From assembly GCF_037479095.1 (NCBI RefSeq), contig NZ_JBBGZW010000001.1, positions 2,480,001 to 2,544,000 on the forward strand: a stretch of 64,000 nucleotides of DNA, written 5' to 3'. Each line of letters starts with the position of its first letter. The stretch's first letter is position 1. A model generated the notes under the pieces. It was not told where the DNA came from, did no database searches, and saw nothing but the letters and a program-made list of their open reading frames with translations. This document shows, piece after piece, positions 1 through 8,589 of the stretch. The translations under genes and the position numbers were made by a program. Source of the stretch: Pantoea nemavictus (GTDB lineage: Bacteria > Pseudomonadota > Gammaproteobacteria > Enterobacterales > Enterobacteriaceae).

Positions 1-549
1 GACTGCCACCGCTGGCTGAAGACCGACTTTGCTAACGAAGCGCGTGAGATTCATTACCGCTACATTAAGCCGCGCATCCTGGTCGAGCAGTATATTGGCG
101 ATGGTAAAACGGCGCCGATCGATTACAAATTCCACATGTTCAATAAGCGCGATGGCAGCTTTGAATATGTGCTGCAGGTGATCTACAACCGCTGTAATCC
201 GCTGTTGTCGATGAATTTTTACGTTAACAATCTTAACGAGGCGTATCACAAGATTCGTGATACTGGCCTGGACGTTACGCCGCAGATGGCCTCGTTACAG
301 CACGCCCTGGCGCTGAGTAAAAAGCTGGCGAGTGATTTCGATTATGTGCGCGTGGATTGGTACATCGATAACGACCAGATCTACTTCGGCGAATTAACCT
401 TCACGCCGGGCGCTGGCTTGGTTACCGGTCTGGATCGCGGGCTAAATCAAATGATGGGTGATATGTGGATTCAGGATCGTCGCGGTACGAAGATACCGGG
501 CGTCACGGTGGCGGAAGTGACTATTCCGGCCGTATTGAAGAAAATTTAA
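1..549 (+). CDS. ATP-grasp (TupA-like) protein, 3' part only
   Basis: The reading frame is open from the first base and stops at 547-549, giving the last 182 residues of a protein whose start lies outside the window. The visible part has the ATP-grasp look: a VEQYIGDG stretch, then DYKFHMF, then acidic residues in VRVDWY and FGELTFTPGAG that would hold metal and nucleotide. This is the pattern of TupA-like ATP-grasp proteins, usually found in cell-surface polysaccharide or teichuronopeptide clusters, where they ligate amino acids or sugars. The substrate cannot be read from this fragment. A strong terminator follows directly, so this is the last gene of its transcript. Confidence 0.7.
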   Translation, partial: DCHRWLKTDFANEAREIHYRYIKPRILVEQYIGDGKTAPIDYKFHMFNKRDGSFEYVLQVIYNRCNPLLSMNFYVNNLNEAYHKIRDTGLDVTPQMASLQHALALSKKLASDFDYVRVDWYIDNDQIYFGELTFTPGAGLVTGLDRGLNQMMGDMWIQDRRGTKIPGVTVAEVTIPAVLKKI

Positions 550-567
550 GAATCACACAGCAAAATA

Positions 568-594
568 AAAAACCCCGCGTAAGCGGGGTTTTTT
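568..594 (+). terminator. Rho-independent terminator after the ATP-grasp gene
   Basis: An eight-pair stem AACCCCGC/GCGGGGTT with a GTAA loop is followed by a run of T. It has A residues on the other side, so it may also stop the yjcB transcript coming from the right. Confidence 0.9.
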
Positions 595-605
595 ATGGGC
601 AGCGA

Positions 606-887
606 TTAAGGCATTGGCCAGTCGGTCGGCGTTTGGCTCATCACTTCGATAAAGGCGTTCTTCGAGATTTCCATAAAGTTGTGCAGATTCTCCATGCTCA
701 GCGTAATGCCAAGCAGGCCGGTAACAAACCAGCAGGACATGCCAACCCCAATTCCCCCGCACAGCAGCGCCATTACGTGATGACTGTTTTGACGCAAACG
801 AATTTTCATGGTGCTGGCGAAGAACATCATTACCGCGCTCAGGAGTTCCCAGCGCATAACGATCAAACTGGTGGTTAACGTAGCCAT
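606..887 (-). CDS. yjcB: YjcB family small membrane protein
   Basis: A 93-residue protein, the same length as E. coli YjcB, starting MATLTTSLIVMRWELLS and ending QTPTDWPMP. Both ends resemble the E. coli protein, whose gene lies close to soxS as here. An upstream in-frame start would add 13 residues, but the family begins at MATLTT, so 887 was chosen. It has hydrophobic stretches near residues 4-20 and 40-65, consistent with a small inner-membrane protein. Its function is unknown. A consensus CRP site lies about 115 bases upstream. Confidence 0.85.
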   Translation of the reverse strand: MATLTTSLIVMRWELLSAVMMFFASTMKIRLRQNSHHVMALLCGGIGVGMSCWFVTGLLGITLSMENLHNFMEISKNAFIEVMSQTPTDWPMP

Positions 888-1000
888 CTGTAGCAAACCT
901 CTTAGGATCAGTGATATCCCCGACATTCGATCGACATCACGGGCGGCAAAGAAGGAAGGTCAGGGAAGCCCTTCTGGCCGTCTTACTGCAAACATGAAAG

Positions 1001-1016
1001 TGTGACTTGGCTCACA
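1001..1016. promoter_or_regulatory. CRP binding site upstream of yjcB
   Basis: TGTGA-CTTGGC-TCACA is an exact match to the CRP core consensus. It sits between the convergent end of soxS and the start of yjcB, so yjcB is the only gene it can plausibly control. Confidence 0.7.
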
Positions 1017-1144
1017 TTATATCACTCGATTTTAAATTTTGAACAAAATTTATACCTTGTATGGTAGAAAAATTTTTATCGAAAATTGGGGGAGGAGACA
1101 GGCAGGAAAGGGGAGGTGCGCCCGCACGGGGCGCGCTGAAAAGG

Positions 1145-1576
1145 TTAGCTTACCGGGCAGCACTCGCCGGTAGTACGCTGGGCAAAGCTGTTCATGCTGC
1201 TATCCACACAGTCAAAGCTGAGCAAGCGCGGACGCTGAATCATCGCCTGACGGCGCATGGTATGACGATAAGCGGTCGGCGTTTGCGAGAACTGGCGGCG
1301 GAACACGCGCGAGAAAGTCTGCTGCGAGTCGTAACCGTACTGCATGGCGATATCAAATACCGGACGCTGAGTTTGACGCAGTGCTTCTGCGGCCAGCGTC
1401 AGGCGACGTTCGCGAATATAGCCACCCAGCGTTTGTTTCGTGACGGCACGGAACATACGCTGCAGATGCCATTTTGAGTAACCTGATTTTGCTGCGACTT
1501 CATCAATTGATAGCGCTTTATCCAGATTCTGATCGATCCAGTGGGTCAGCGAATGAATGATTTCCTGTTGCATCAT
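1145..1576 (-). CDS. soxS: SoxS, AraC/XylS-type activator of the superoxide response
   Basis: A single-domain AraC protein with two helix-turn-helix units (about residues 22-45 and 70-95). Sequences such as SGYSKWHLQRMFR and SQQTFSRVFRRQF are nearly those of E. coli SoxS. SoxS is made when SoxR is oxidised and switches on sodA, zwf, nfo, fumC and efflux genes. The first ATG has AAGGA seven bases upstream and was chosen over the adjacent second ATG. The protein is 143 residues, against 107 in E. coli: after the conserved AYRH it runs on for about 36 residues, ending TTGECCPVS. It is divergent from soxR and shares its control region. Confidence 0.95.
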   Translation of the reverse strand: MMQQEIIHSLTHWIDQNLDKALSIDEVAAKSGYSKWHLQRMFRAVTKQTLGGYIRERRLTLAAEALRQTQRPVFDIAMQYGYDSQQTFSRVFRRQFSQTPTAYRHTMRRQAMIQRPRLLSFDCVDSSMNSFAQRTTGECCPVS

Positions 1577-1635
1577 AGCCTCATCCTTCTGATGGTTATT
1601 ACCTGGTTAGAAATTCGAAGTTTTGCTGGGGTGCG

Positions 1636-1666
1636 AGTATAATTCCTCAAGTTAACTTGAGGTAAA
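1636..1666 (-). promoter_or_regulatory. soxS promoter with SoxR operator
   Basis: On the minus strand a TTTACC -35 box (1661-1666) and a TATACT -10 box (1636-1641) are separated by exactly 19 bases. The spacer carries most of the perfect palindrome CCTCAAGTTAACTTGAGG (1645-1662), identical to the E. coli SoxR operator. The overlong spacer is the hallmark of MerR-family promoters that are untwisted by the activated regulator. Confidence 0.93.
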
Positions 1667-1674
1667 GGCCCTAA

Positions 1675-2151
1675 ATGAAAAAAGAACGCAATTACCCGAA
1701 GCCGGTGCTGACGCCGGGCGAAGTCGCCAAACGTAGCGGCGTAGCGGTCTCCGCGCTGCACTTTTATGAAACCAAAGGATTGATTTTCAGCTCGCGCAAC
1801 GGCGGCAATCAACGTCGCTATAGCCGCGACGTATTGCGCCGCGTGGCGATTATTAAAATTGCGCAACGCATCGGCATTCCACTCGCCACGGTGAGCGATA
1901 GTTTGAACCATGTGCCGGCTAACAAGCGTATGTCGACGCAGGAGTGGGATGCGCTAACCCAACATTGGCGTGAAGAGCTGGATAAACGCATCGAAACGCT
2001 CACCCGCTTGCGTAACGATCTTGATGGCTGCATTGGTTGCGGCTGTTTATCGATGCGTGACTGCCCGCTGCGCAATCCGGGTGACCGCCTGGGCGAACAA
2101 GGTTCGGGTGCGGTGTTACTCGATCCCGAGCAAGACGAGCAGAAGCGTTAA
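1675..2151 (+). CDS. soxR: SoxR, redox-sensing MerR-family regulator
   Basis: A 158-residue MerR-family protein. The N-terminal winged helix (about residues 12-80) contains [20 protein letters not shown], followed by a dimerisation helix. A four-cysteine cluster, C119-x2-C122-x-C124-x5-C130, would bind the [2Fe-2S] centre at the same positions as in E. coli. When oxidised by redox-cycling drugs or nitric oxide, SoxR activates the divergent soxS promoter, whose operator also overlaps soxR's own start region. The next gene, a glutathione transferase, follows after 42 bases and may be co-transcribed. Confidence 0.96.
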   Translation: MKKERNYPKPVLTPGEVAKRSGVAVSALHFYETKGLIFSSRNGGNQRRYSRDVLRRVAIIKIAQRIGIPLATVSDSLNHVPANKRMSTQEWDALTQHWREELDKRIETLTRLRNDLDGCIGCGCLSMRDCPLRNPGDRLGEQGSGAVLLDPEQDEQKR

Positions 2152-2193
2152 TCCGCTATACTTGCCAGCACACTTACCGGCAAGGAAAACCGC

Positions 2194-2859
2194 ATGATCA
2201 CCGTTCACCATCTGGAAAATTCCCGCTCGCATCGCGTGTTATGGCTGCTGGAAGAGCTGGCGGTGCCTTACCAAATTAAACGTTACCAGCGCGAGAATAG
2301 CTTGCTGGCGCCCGACTCGTTAAAGAAAGTGCATCCGCTGGGAAAATCGCCGGTTATTACCGATGGCAATCGTGTGGTTGCTGAGTCAGGCGCCATCCTT
2401 GAGTACCTGCAGCAGAAATATGACAGCGAGCATCAGCTGATGTTAAGCGATGAAGAGGAGCAGATTCAGGCGCGTTACTGGCTGCACTACGCTGAAGGAT
2501 CGCTGATGCCGCTGCTGGTGATGAAGCTGGTGTTTGCGCAGCTGGGCAAAAAGCCGGTGCCGTGGCTGTTGCGTCCGGCGGGTATTGCGCTGAGCAAAGG
2601 GATTCAAAAGGCCTGGCTGAACAAACAGCTGGCGTTGCACGGCAGCGTGATCGAACAACATCTCTCGCAACATCCCTTTTTTGCCGGTTCACGATTTAGC
2701 ATCGCCGATGTGCAGATGAGCTTCCCGCTGCTGGCACTGCAAATGCGCGGTTCCCTGCGTGATATGCCCGCCACCGCGCGCTGGCTGGAAACCATGCAGC
2801 AGCGCGCCGCCTGGCAGCGCGCGTTAGAGCAGGGTGGCCCGATTCAACTGCAGAGTTGA
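2194..2859 (+). CDS. Glutathione S-transferase family protein
   Basis: A 221-residue protein with the thioredoxin-like N-terminal GST domain (residues 1-80: a SRSHRVLWLLEEL active-site helix, HPLGKSPV with the cis-proline, and ESGAILEYL for glutathione gamma-glutamyl contact) and an all-helical C-terminal domain containing FSIADVQMSF. Such enzymes conjugate or reduce electrophiles and peroxides with glutathione. An AAGGAAA ribosome-binding site precedes the ATG. Its place directly behind soxR fits an oxidative-stress role and is, from general knowledge, also seen in Salmonella. The true substrate is unknown. Confidence 0.88.
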   Translation: MITVHHLENSRSHRVLWLLEELAVPYQIKRYQRENSLLAPDSLKKVHPLGKSPVITDGNRVVAESGAILEYLQQKYDSEHQLMLSDEEEQIQARYWLHYAEGSLMPLLVMKLVFAQLGKKPVPWLLRPAGIALSKGIQKAWLNKQLALHGSVIEQHLSQHPFFAGSRFSIADVQMSFPLLALQMRGSLRDMPATARWLETMQQRAAWQRALEQGGPIQLQS

Positions 2860-2868
2860 TTGCGGCCA

Positions 2869-2928
2869 GGTCGTCATGAATGACGCCCCGACAAAGCCCA
2901 TGATCGTAGGGTCGCCATTCATGGCGAG
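2869..2928. repeat. Family A bipartite palindrome (degenerate copy)
   Basis: GGTCGTCAT..ATGACG and GGTCGCCATTCATGGCGA form two hairpins between the GST gene and ghxP. This is a worn member of the repeat family also found near 6.3, 16.1, 30.6, 47.6, 53.9, 59.0 and 60.5 kb. Confidence 0.8.
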
Positions 2929-3055
2929 CTGGGAAACCCATTGGCTGGATTTATCCTGTATTACCCGCGATTAGTAGTTGAAAACGCCATGCCAAAGGCC
3001 AGATAATCGTTTGCCTTTTTTCCGTGTCCCCTTTTACGACCTGGAATACGCGGCG

Positions 3056-3071
3056 ACGTAAACGTTTGCCT
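3056..3071. promoter_or_regulatory. Candidate PurR operator upstream of ghxP
   Basis: ACGTAAACGTTTGCCT closely matches the PurR consensus ACGCAAACGTTTGCGT. It lies about 85 bases before ghxP, a gene for guanine and hypoxanthine uptake, which suits repression by PurR with hypoxanthine or guanine bound. The right half of the box is repeated in inverse form (GGCAAACG) at 3104-3111, which could be a second half-site or a leader hairpin. Confidence 0.55.
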
Positions 3072-3156
3072 GATTTTCTTCAGGAAAAGCTTCATCAGGG
3101 AGCGGCAAACGTGCGCCGTGCGGCGACTCACATCACAAAAATATTGAGGAATGATT

Positions 3157-4506
3157 ATGTCTGGCGAATCGCGCCCGGCCAGTGGAAAACTGGACGCCTG
3201 GTTCAACATTTCTGCACGCGGCAGCAGCGTGCGTCAGGAAGTATTGGCGGGTCTCACCACGTTTCTGGCGATGGTGTACTCGGTTATCGTGGTGCCCGGC
3301 ATGTTGGGAAAAGCGGGCTTCTCGCCAACGGCGGTGTTCGTTGCTACCTGCCTGGTGGCAAGCATCGGTTCGATCGTCATGGGCCTGTGGGCCAACCTGC
3401 CAATGGCGATTGGCTGTGCTATCTCGCTGACCGCCTTCACCGCTTTTAGCCTGGTGCTCGGCCAGCACATTAGTGTACCGGTGGCGCTGGGCGCCGTTTT
3501 CCTGATGGGCTTACTGTTTACGCTAATTTCGGTAACCGGTATTCGCGCGTGGATCCTGCGTAACTTACCGATGGGCGTCGCGCACGGCACCGGCGTCGGC
3601 ATCGGTCTGTTCCTGCTGCTGATCGCCGCTGACGGCATTGGTTTGGTGGTGAAGAACCCGGCTGCAGGTTTGCCGGTGGCATTGGGCCACTTCGCCTCGT
3701 TTCCGGTGATCATGGCGCTGGTCGGCCTGGCGGCGATTTTCGGCCTGGAGAAACGGCGCGTGCCGGGCGGCATTCTGCTGACCATCATCGCCATCTCGAT
3801 TATTGGTCTGATTTTCGATCCAGCGGTGACCTATCAAGGTCTGTTTGCCATGCCAAGCCTGAAGGATGCTAACGGTCAATCGGCGATGTTTAGCCTGGAT
3901 ATCATGGGTGCGCTGCAACCGGTGGTGCTGCCAAGCGTTCTGGCGCTGGTGATGACGGCGGTGTTTGATGCCACCGGTACCATCCGCGCGGTAGCGGGGC
4001 AGGCCAATCTGCTGGATAAAGAGGGGCAGATTATCAACGGCGGCCGCGCGTTAACCACCGATTCACTCAGCAGCGTGTTTGCAGGTCTGGTCGGCGCATC
4101 GCCGGCTGCGGTCTATATCGAATCGGCGGCGGGCACCGCAGCCGGCGGGAAAACCGGTCTGACGGCGATTGTGGTCGGTTTGCTGTTCCTGATGATTCTG
4201 TTCATGTCGCCGCTGGCGTATCTGGTTCCGGCTTACGCAACTGCTCCGGCGCTGATGTACGTGGGCCTGCTGATGCTGAGCAACGTGGCCAAAATCGACT
4301 TCAACGATTTCGTTGATGCGATGTCTGGCTTGCTGACCGCGGTGTTCATCGTACTCACTTGCAACATTGTGACCGGCATTATGCTCGGCTTCGCTTCACT
4401 GGTGATTGGTCGCCTGTTTGCCGGCGAGTGGCGCAAACTCAACGTCGGCACCGTGGTGATTGCTGTCGCTCTGGTGGCGTTCTATGCCGGTGGCTGGGCC
4501 ATCTGA
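3157..4506 (+). CDS. ghxP: Guanine/hypoxanthine permease GhxP
   Basis: A 449-residue permease of the NCS2/AzgA group, equal in length to E. coli GhxP (YjcD) and highly similar from LDAWFNIS to the final [10 protein letters not shown]. It has 12 or more hydrophobic segments. Family marks are [19 protein letters not shown] near the start, [18 protein letters not shown], and [15 protein letters not shown]. It imports guanine and hypoxanthine with protons. The second of two close ATGs was chosen because the GAGGA ribosome-binding site abuts the first but is properly spaced from the second. The gene stands alone with a probable PurR box upstream. Confidence 0.94.
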   Translation: MSGESRPASGKLDAWFNISARGSSVRQEVLAGLTTFLAMVYSVIVVPGMLGKAGFSPTAVFVATCLVASIGSIVMGLWANLPMAIGCAISLTAFTAFSLVLGQHISVPVALGAVFLMGLLFTLISVTGIRAWILRNLPMGVAHGTGVGIGLFLLLIAADGIGLVVKNPAAGLPVALGHFASFPVIMALVGLAAIFGLEKRRVPGGILLTIIAISIIGLIFDPAVTYQGLFAMPSLKDANGQSAMFSLDIMGALQPVVLPSVLALVMTAVFDATGTIRAVAGQANLLDKEGQIINGGRALTTDSLSSVFAGLVGASPAAVYIESAAGTAAGGKTGLTAIVVGLLFLMILFMSPLAYLVPAYATAPALMYVGLLMLSNVAKIDFNDFVDAMSGLLTAVFIVLTCNIVTGIMLGFASLVIGRLFAGEWRKLNVGTVVIAVALVAFYAGGWAI

Positions 4507-4645
4507 CTCTAAAGCGAATAAATTTCAAGATTATTCTCTTTCTGCTCCACGCCGCACATCGGGTTGCCCCGCTGTGCGGCGTTTTGTTTTACACTTTCCC
4601 ACGCAACAACATCGCTTTAATGAAATTGATTCGCCTAAGGACAGC

Positions 4646-6295
4646 ATGGAAATCTTCTTTACTATTCTCATCATGACGCTGGTGGTTTCACTCTCCAGCG
4701 TGGCGGCACGCATTCTGCCGTTCCAAATTCCGCTGCCGCTGGTGCAAATTGCCGCCGGTGCATTACTCGCTTTTCCCGTCTTCGGCCTGCATGTCGATTT
4801 TGATCCGGAACTGTTCCTCGTGCTGTTTATTCCGCCGCTGCTGTTTGCAGATGGCTGGAAAACGCCGATTAACGAGTTTCTCCATCATGGTCGTGAAATC
4901 ATGGGGTTGGCGCTGGTTCTGGTGCTGATTACCGTGGTCGGGATTGGCTACCTGATTTACTGGCTGGTGCCGGGGATTCCGCTGATTCCCGCCTTTGCGC
5001 TGGCGGCGGTGCTCTCGCCAACCGATGCCGTGGCGCTGTCCGGCATTGTGGGTGAAGGGCGTATCCCGAAAAAAATCATGTCGATTGTGCAGGGCGAAGC
5101 CCTAATGAATGACGCATCTGGCCTGGTGTCGCTGAAGTTTGCCGTTGCGGTGGCGATGGGCACCATGGTGTTTACCTGGGGCGGCGCCAGCGTCGAGTTC
5201 CTCAAAGTGGCGGTGGGCGGTTTGGTTGCCGGCGTGGTGATCTGCTGGCTGTATGGCCGCTCGCTGCGTCTGCTGAGCCGCTGGAGTGGGGACGATCCGG
5301 CCACCCAAACCGTGCTGCTGCTGCTGTTACCGTTCGCCTCCTACCTGATTGCGGAACACCTTGGCGTCTCGGGTATCCTCGCTGCCGTGGCGGCGGGTAT
5401 GACCATCACGCGCTCCGGCATTATCCGTCAGGCGCCGCTCGCCATGCGCCTGCGCGCCAATAGCGTGTGGCAGATGTTGGAATTCGTCTTCAACGGCATG
5501 GTGTTCTTGATGCTCGGTCTGCAGCTGCCAGACATCCTGGCCACCTCCATTGCGCAGGCCAACGCCGATCCAAACGTCGAACTGTGGATGCTGTTCACTG
5601 ACGTCTTCCTGGTTTATGCCGCGCTGATGGTCGTGCGTTTTGGTTGGTTGTGGATCATGAAGCGCACCAGCATGCGCCTGCTGAAGAAGAAGCCGCTGGA
5701 GTTTACCAACTACTCGCTGCGCGAACTGCTGATTGCCTCGTTTGCCGGGGTGCGCGGTGCCATCACGCTGGCGGGTGTGCTGTCGATTCCACTGTTCCTC
5801 AGCAACGGCGATCCATTCCCGGCGCGCTACGAGTTGGTGTTCATCGCCACCGGCGTGATTCTGATTTCGCTGCTGGTTGGCGTGGTACTGCTGCCGATTC
5901 TGCTGCGCGATGTGGAGAGCATCGATAAGGTAGGTCATCGTCGTGAGATTCAATTCGCGCGTGCGGCCATGGCGGGCGTGGCGATTGAAAGCCTGCACAA
6001 AATGGAGCAGCGTCTGGAGACCGACACCGAAGAGAACATCGATCCGGAGCTGCTGAAGGAAGTGAGTTTGCGGGTGATCGGTAATCTGCGTCGCCGCGCC
6101 GAGGGTAAAAACGATATCGAGCAGGCGCAGTTTGCCGAAAACCTTGAGCGTCGTTTCCGCCTCAACGCGCTGCGTGCCGAGCGCGCCGAGGTGTATCACC
6201 TGCGTGCCACCCAGGAAATTTCCAACGAGACGATGCAGAAACTGCTGCACGATCTCGATCTGCTGGAAGCGCTGCTAATAGAGAAAGAGGAGTAG
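4646..6295 (+). CDS. yjcE: CPA1-family Na+/H+ antiporter YjcE
   Basis: A 549-residue inner-membrane antiporter, essentially collinear with E. coli YjcE from MEIFFTILIMTLVVSLS to LLHDLDLLEALLIE. About twelve membrane helices fill residues 1-400. The ion-binding region shows LSPTDAVALSGIV and GEALMNDASGLVSLKFAVA, where the conserved aspartates carry sodium or protons. A charged cytoplasmic tail of about 140 residues follows. The frame stays open further upstream, into the end of ghxP, but the ATG at 4646 with an AAGGA site matches the family start. It probably helps with sodium or pH homeostasis. Confidence 0.9.
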   Translation: MEIFFTILIMTLVVSLSSVAARILPFQIPLPLVQIAAGALLAFPVFGLHVDFDPELFLVLFIPPLLFADGWKTPINEFLHHGREIMGLALVLVLITVVGIGYLIYWLVPGIPLIPAFALAAVLSPTDAVALSGIVGEGRIPKKIMSIVQGEALMNDASGLVSLKFAVAVAMGTMVFTWGGASVEFLKVAVGGLVAGVVICWLYGRSLRLLSRWSGDDPATQTVLLLLLPFASYLIAEHLGVSGILAAVAAGMTITRSGIIRQAPLAMRLRANSVWQMLEFVFNGMVFLMLGLQLPDILATSIAQANADPNVELWMLFTDVFLVYAALMVVRFGWLWIMKRTSMRLLKKKPLEFTNYSLRELLIASFAGVRGAITLAGVLSIPLFLSNGDPFPARYELVFIATGVILISLLVGVVLLPILLRDVESIDKVGHRREIQFARAAMAGVAIESLHKMEQRLETDTEENIDPELLKEVSLRVIGNLRRRAEGKNDIEQAQFAENLERRFRLNALRAERAEVYHLRATQEISNETMQKLLHDLDLLEALLIEKEE

Positions 6296-6313
6296 CAGTC
6301 GCTGTGTCATCCA

Positions 6314-6380
6314 GGTGCGCATGAATGCGCACCCTACGAAAACCCAGCCAAATAACGTAGGGTCGCCATTTATGGCGACC
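6314..6380. repeat. Family A bipartite palindrome
   Basis: GGTGCGCATGAATGCGCACC and GGTCGCCATTTATGGCGACC are two perfect hairpins joined through CCTACG...CGTAGG, which pair with each other. The element lies between the convergent ends of yjcE and the LysR gene, where it may also block transcription. Confidence 0.9.
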
Positions 6381-6390
6381 GATTCAGAAT

Positions 6391-7293
6391 TTACACCGAC
6401 AGCCGCGGCGCCGTATCCGGCCAGTGTTCACGGCAGCAATCAATCCACGCCTGAGCGCTGCGCGACAAGTAGCTGCCTTCCCGCCAAATCAAACCTAAAC
6501 TCCACTGCAGCTCCGACTCCAGCGGCAGCCACAGTAGCGATTGCTTATCCAGCCGCTGACAGATCGGCTCCGGCAGAATCGCCAAGCCCATGCCCGCTTG
6601 CACCATCGCCGCAAGAAAATCCCACTGCGCGCTGCGCAGCGCAATATTCGGCGTCAGATTAAGGCGCTGAAACGCTTTTCTGATCTGGCGATTGAGCGCG
6701 AACTCTTCGTTGAGGATCAGCAGCGGATGTTTAGCTAACTCTTTTAGTCCGACTTGGGTGTGGTTGAGCCAGATGTCGCTACGCGGTAAAAGCACGCACA
6801 GCGGATGATGCATCAACTCCAGCGTGTTGAGCGGCAGCTCGGCATCGATCGGCAGCGCGGTGAGGGCGATATCCAGCGCGCCACTCAGCACCGCTTGCTG
6901 CGCCGTCAGGCCGCCAAATTCGGCAATTTTCAATTCAACACCCGGATAACGGCGACGAAAGGCGGAGATTGATCCGGCCATCTGCATGCCGACCATCGGA
7001 GGAATTCCCAGGCGCAGCTCGCCGGTTTTCAGCTGGTTGATGTCGCCCAGCTGCGCCTCAAGCTGATGAAACTCCTGCAGAATCGCCAGTCCGCGCTGAT
7101 AAACTGCCTGGCCGCTGTCGGTAAGATGCAGTTTGCGTCCTTCGCGCAGCAGCAGGGTGCAGCCCAGCTCCTCTTCCAGCTGGCGCAGCATTTTGCTGAT
7201 GGTGGGCTGCGTCACGTAGAGCTTCTCGGCGGCGCGGGTAAAGCTTTGCTGGCGGACCACTTCGGTAAAGTAGCGCAGCGCTCGCACGTCCAT
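6391..7293 (-). CDS. LysR-family regulator, divergent from cidA/lrgB
   Basis: A 300-residue LysR protein. The N-terminal winged helix-turn-helix (residues 1-60) includes AEKLYVTQPTISKMLRQLEE, and the rest is a periplasmic-binding-like effector domain. The start at 7293 was chosen because the AAAGGA site abuts the ATG at 7299 but is six bases from this one. It is transcribed away from a cidA/lrgB-type pair, the arrangement known for CidR, a LysR regulator that responds to acetate or overflow metabolism in Gram-positives. Control of the neighbouring pair is inferred from the layout. Confidence 0.85.
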   Translation of the reverse strand: MDVRALRYFTEVVRQQSFTRAAEKLYVTQPTISKMLRQLEEELGCTLLLREGRKLHLTDSGQAVYQRGLAILQEFHQLEAQLGDINQLKTGELRLGIPPMVGMQMAGSISAFRRRYPGVELKIAEFGGLTAQQAVLSGALDIALTALPIDAELPLNTLELMHHPLCVLLPRSDIWLNHTQVGLKELAKHPLLILNEEFALNRQIRKAFQRLNLTPNIALRSAQWDFLAAMVQAGMGLAILPEPICQRLDKQSLLWLPLESELQWSLGLIWREGSYLSRSAQAWIDCCREHWPDTAPRLSV

Positions 7294-7395
7294 AAGCATT
7301 CCTTTTTGGCATAGTTTTAATGATTTTAATTCATTTCTTTCACAGTTTGCGGCGGATTTATACTAGCCCCTGAGTTTTTCATTGGGGAAAAGGAA

Positions 7396-7818
7396 ATGAT
7401 GGCATTAAGTCCGCGCAGAACGGATCTCCTGCAACACGCTTTTGTTCCGCTGCAGCTGGGGCTGTATGTGGGTTTGTTTATCTTTAGCGACCGGCTGGTG
7501 AGCTGGCTGCATTTGCCGTTGCCCGCAAACGTGGTCGGCATGGTGCTGCTGTTAGGGTTGATCATGACGCGCATTGTGCCGCTGCGCTGGGTGAAAGCGG
7601 GCGCTAACTGGCTGCTGGCGGAAATGCTGCTGTTCTTTATTCCTGCGGTCGTGGCGGTGGTGAACTACAGCGACTTGCTGCGCAGCGAAGGCTGGCGCAT
7701 CTGCGTGGTGATTGGCGTGAGCACTTTACTGGTGCTGGCTTCCACTTCTCTGGTGGTCGATCGTTTATATCGCTACGAACTGGCGCGTGCCGCGCGTAAG
7801 CAGGCGCACCATGAATGA
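7396..7818 (+). CDS. CidA/LrgA family membrane protein
   Basis: A 140-residue protein with four hydrophobic segments. It shows the holin-like CidA/LrgA pattern: PLPANVVGMVLLLGL in the second helix and LLAEMLLFFIPAVVAVVNY in the third. In Staphylococcus these proteins influence murein hydrolase activity and cell death; in other bacteria they affect overflow-metabolite traffic. Two ATGs in tandem (7396 and 7399) follow GGGGAAAAGGAA; the second has slightly better spacing, so the start is uncertain by one residue. The end overlaps the lrgB-type gene by eight bases, which points to translational coupling. Confidence 0.85.
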   Translation: MMALSPRRTDLLQHAFVPLQLGLYVGLFIFSDRLVSWLHLPLPANVVGMVLLLGLIMTRIVPLRWVKAGANWLLAEMLLFFIPAVVAVVNYSDLLRSEGWRICVVIGVSTLLVLASTSLVVDRLYRYELARAARKQAHHE

Positions 7819-8506
7819 TCTGCTGATAAGCCTGCTGTGTCTGGCGTTCACGCTGCTGGTCTATTACATCAACAAAATGCTCTATCGTCGCTGGCGCACG
7901 CTATTGCTGATGCCGTTGGTGCTAACGCCGCTGGTGCTGGTGGCGCTGCTGCTGCTCACCCATGTGAGCTGGAAAAATTACATTGCCGAAAGTCACTGGC
8001 TGATTTGGTTGCTGGGTCCGGCAACGCTGGCGTTCGCCGTGCCGGTGTATGAGAACCTCGAGATCATCAAACGTCACTGGCTGTCGCTGAGTGTCGGCGT
8101 ACTTACCGCCACGCTGGTGGCGGTCTGCAGCTCGGTGTGGCTGGCGCGTCTGCTGACGCTGCCGGAAACCATCCAGCGCAGTCTGGCGGTGCGCTCGATT
8201 ACCACGCCGTTCGCGCTGGCGGCGGCGCAACCTATTGGCGGCCAGCCCGATCTGGTGGCGCTATTTGTGGTGATCACCGGCGTGTTCGGCATGGCGGTGG
8301 GGGATATGCTGTTTCTGCGTATCGCCATCAAGCAAGGCGTGGCGAAGGGCGCAGGTTTTGGTGCGGCATCACATGGCGCGGGTACCGCGCGTGCTTATCA
8401 ACTCGGCCAGCAGGAGGGCGTGGTATCCAGCCTGGTGATGATGCTGTCGGGCGTGGTGACGGTGATTCTGGCTCCGCTGCTGAGCCATCTGCTGTGGTCA
8501 GCATAA
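7811..8506 (+). CDS. LrgB family membrane protein
   Basis: A 231-residue, very hydrophobic protein of the LrgB/CidB family. Family features are GPATLAFAVPVYEN in the early helices, RSITTPFALAAAQPIGGQP in the middle, and GAASHGAGTARAYQLG toward the C-terminus. It is the usual partner of the CidA/LrgA protein encoded just upstream, with which it overlaps by eight bases. The pair probably forms a membrane system whose output (murein hydrolase control or small-molecule export) cannot be told from sequence. The ATG at 7811 fits the overlap and the family start. Confidence 0.88.
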   Translation: MNDLLISLLCLAFTLLVYYINKMLYRRWRTLLLMPLVLTPLVLVALLLLTHVSWKNYIAESHWLIWLLGPATLAFAVPVYENLEIIKRHWLSLSVGVLTATLVAVCSSVWLARLLTLPETIQRSLAVRSITTPFALAAAQPIGGQPDLVALFVVITGVFGMAVGDMLFLRIAIKQGVAKGAGFGAASHGAGTARAYQLGQQEGVVSSLVMMLSGVVTVILAPLLSHLLWSA

Positions 8507-8589
8507 GCGTACATTTTTGAGCCAGGGCTCGTATGCTCTTTTTTTCGCTTTGTTTAGTGTTTGTGCGCGCAAACAACAAGGAAGCGAAA

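Noticed and set aside
1118..1134. GCGCCC-GCAC-GGGCGC hairpin as a soxS terminator
   Set aside because: The stem is sound and correctly placed, but there is no T run on the soxS strand, so the call is too weak to list.
5327..6250. A 307-residue open frame antisense to yjcE
   Set aside because: Gln/His-rich shadow of the conserved antiporter gene with no recognisable motif.
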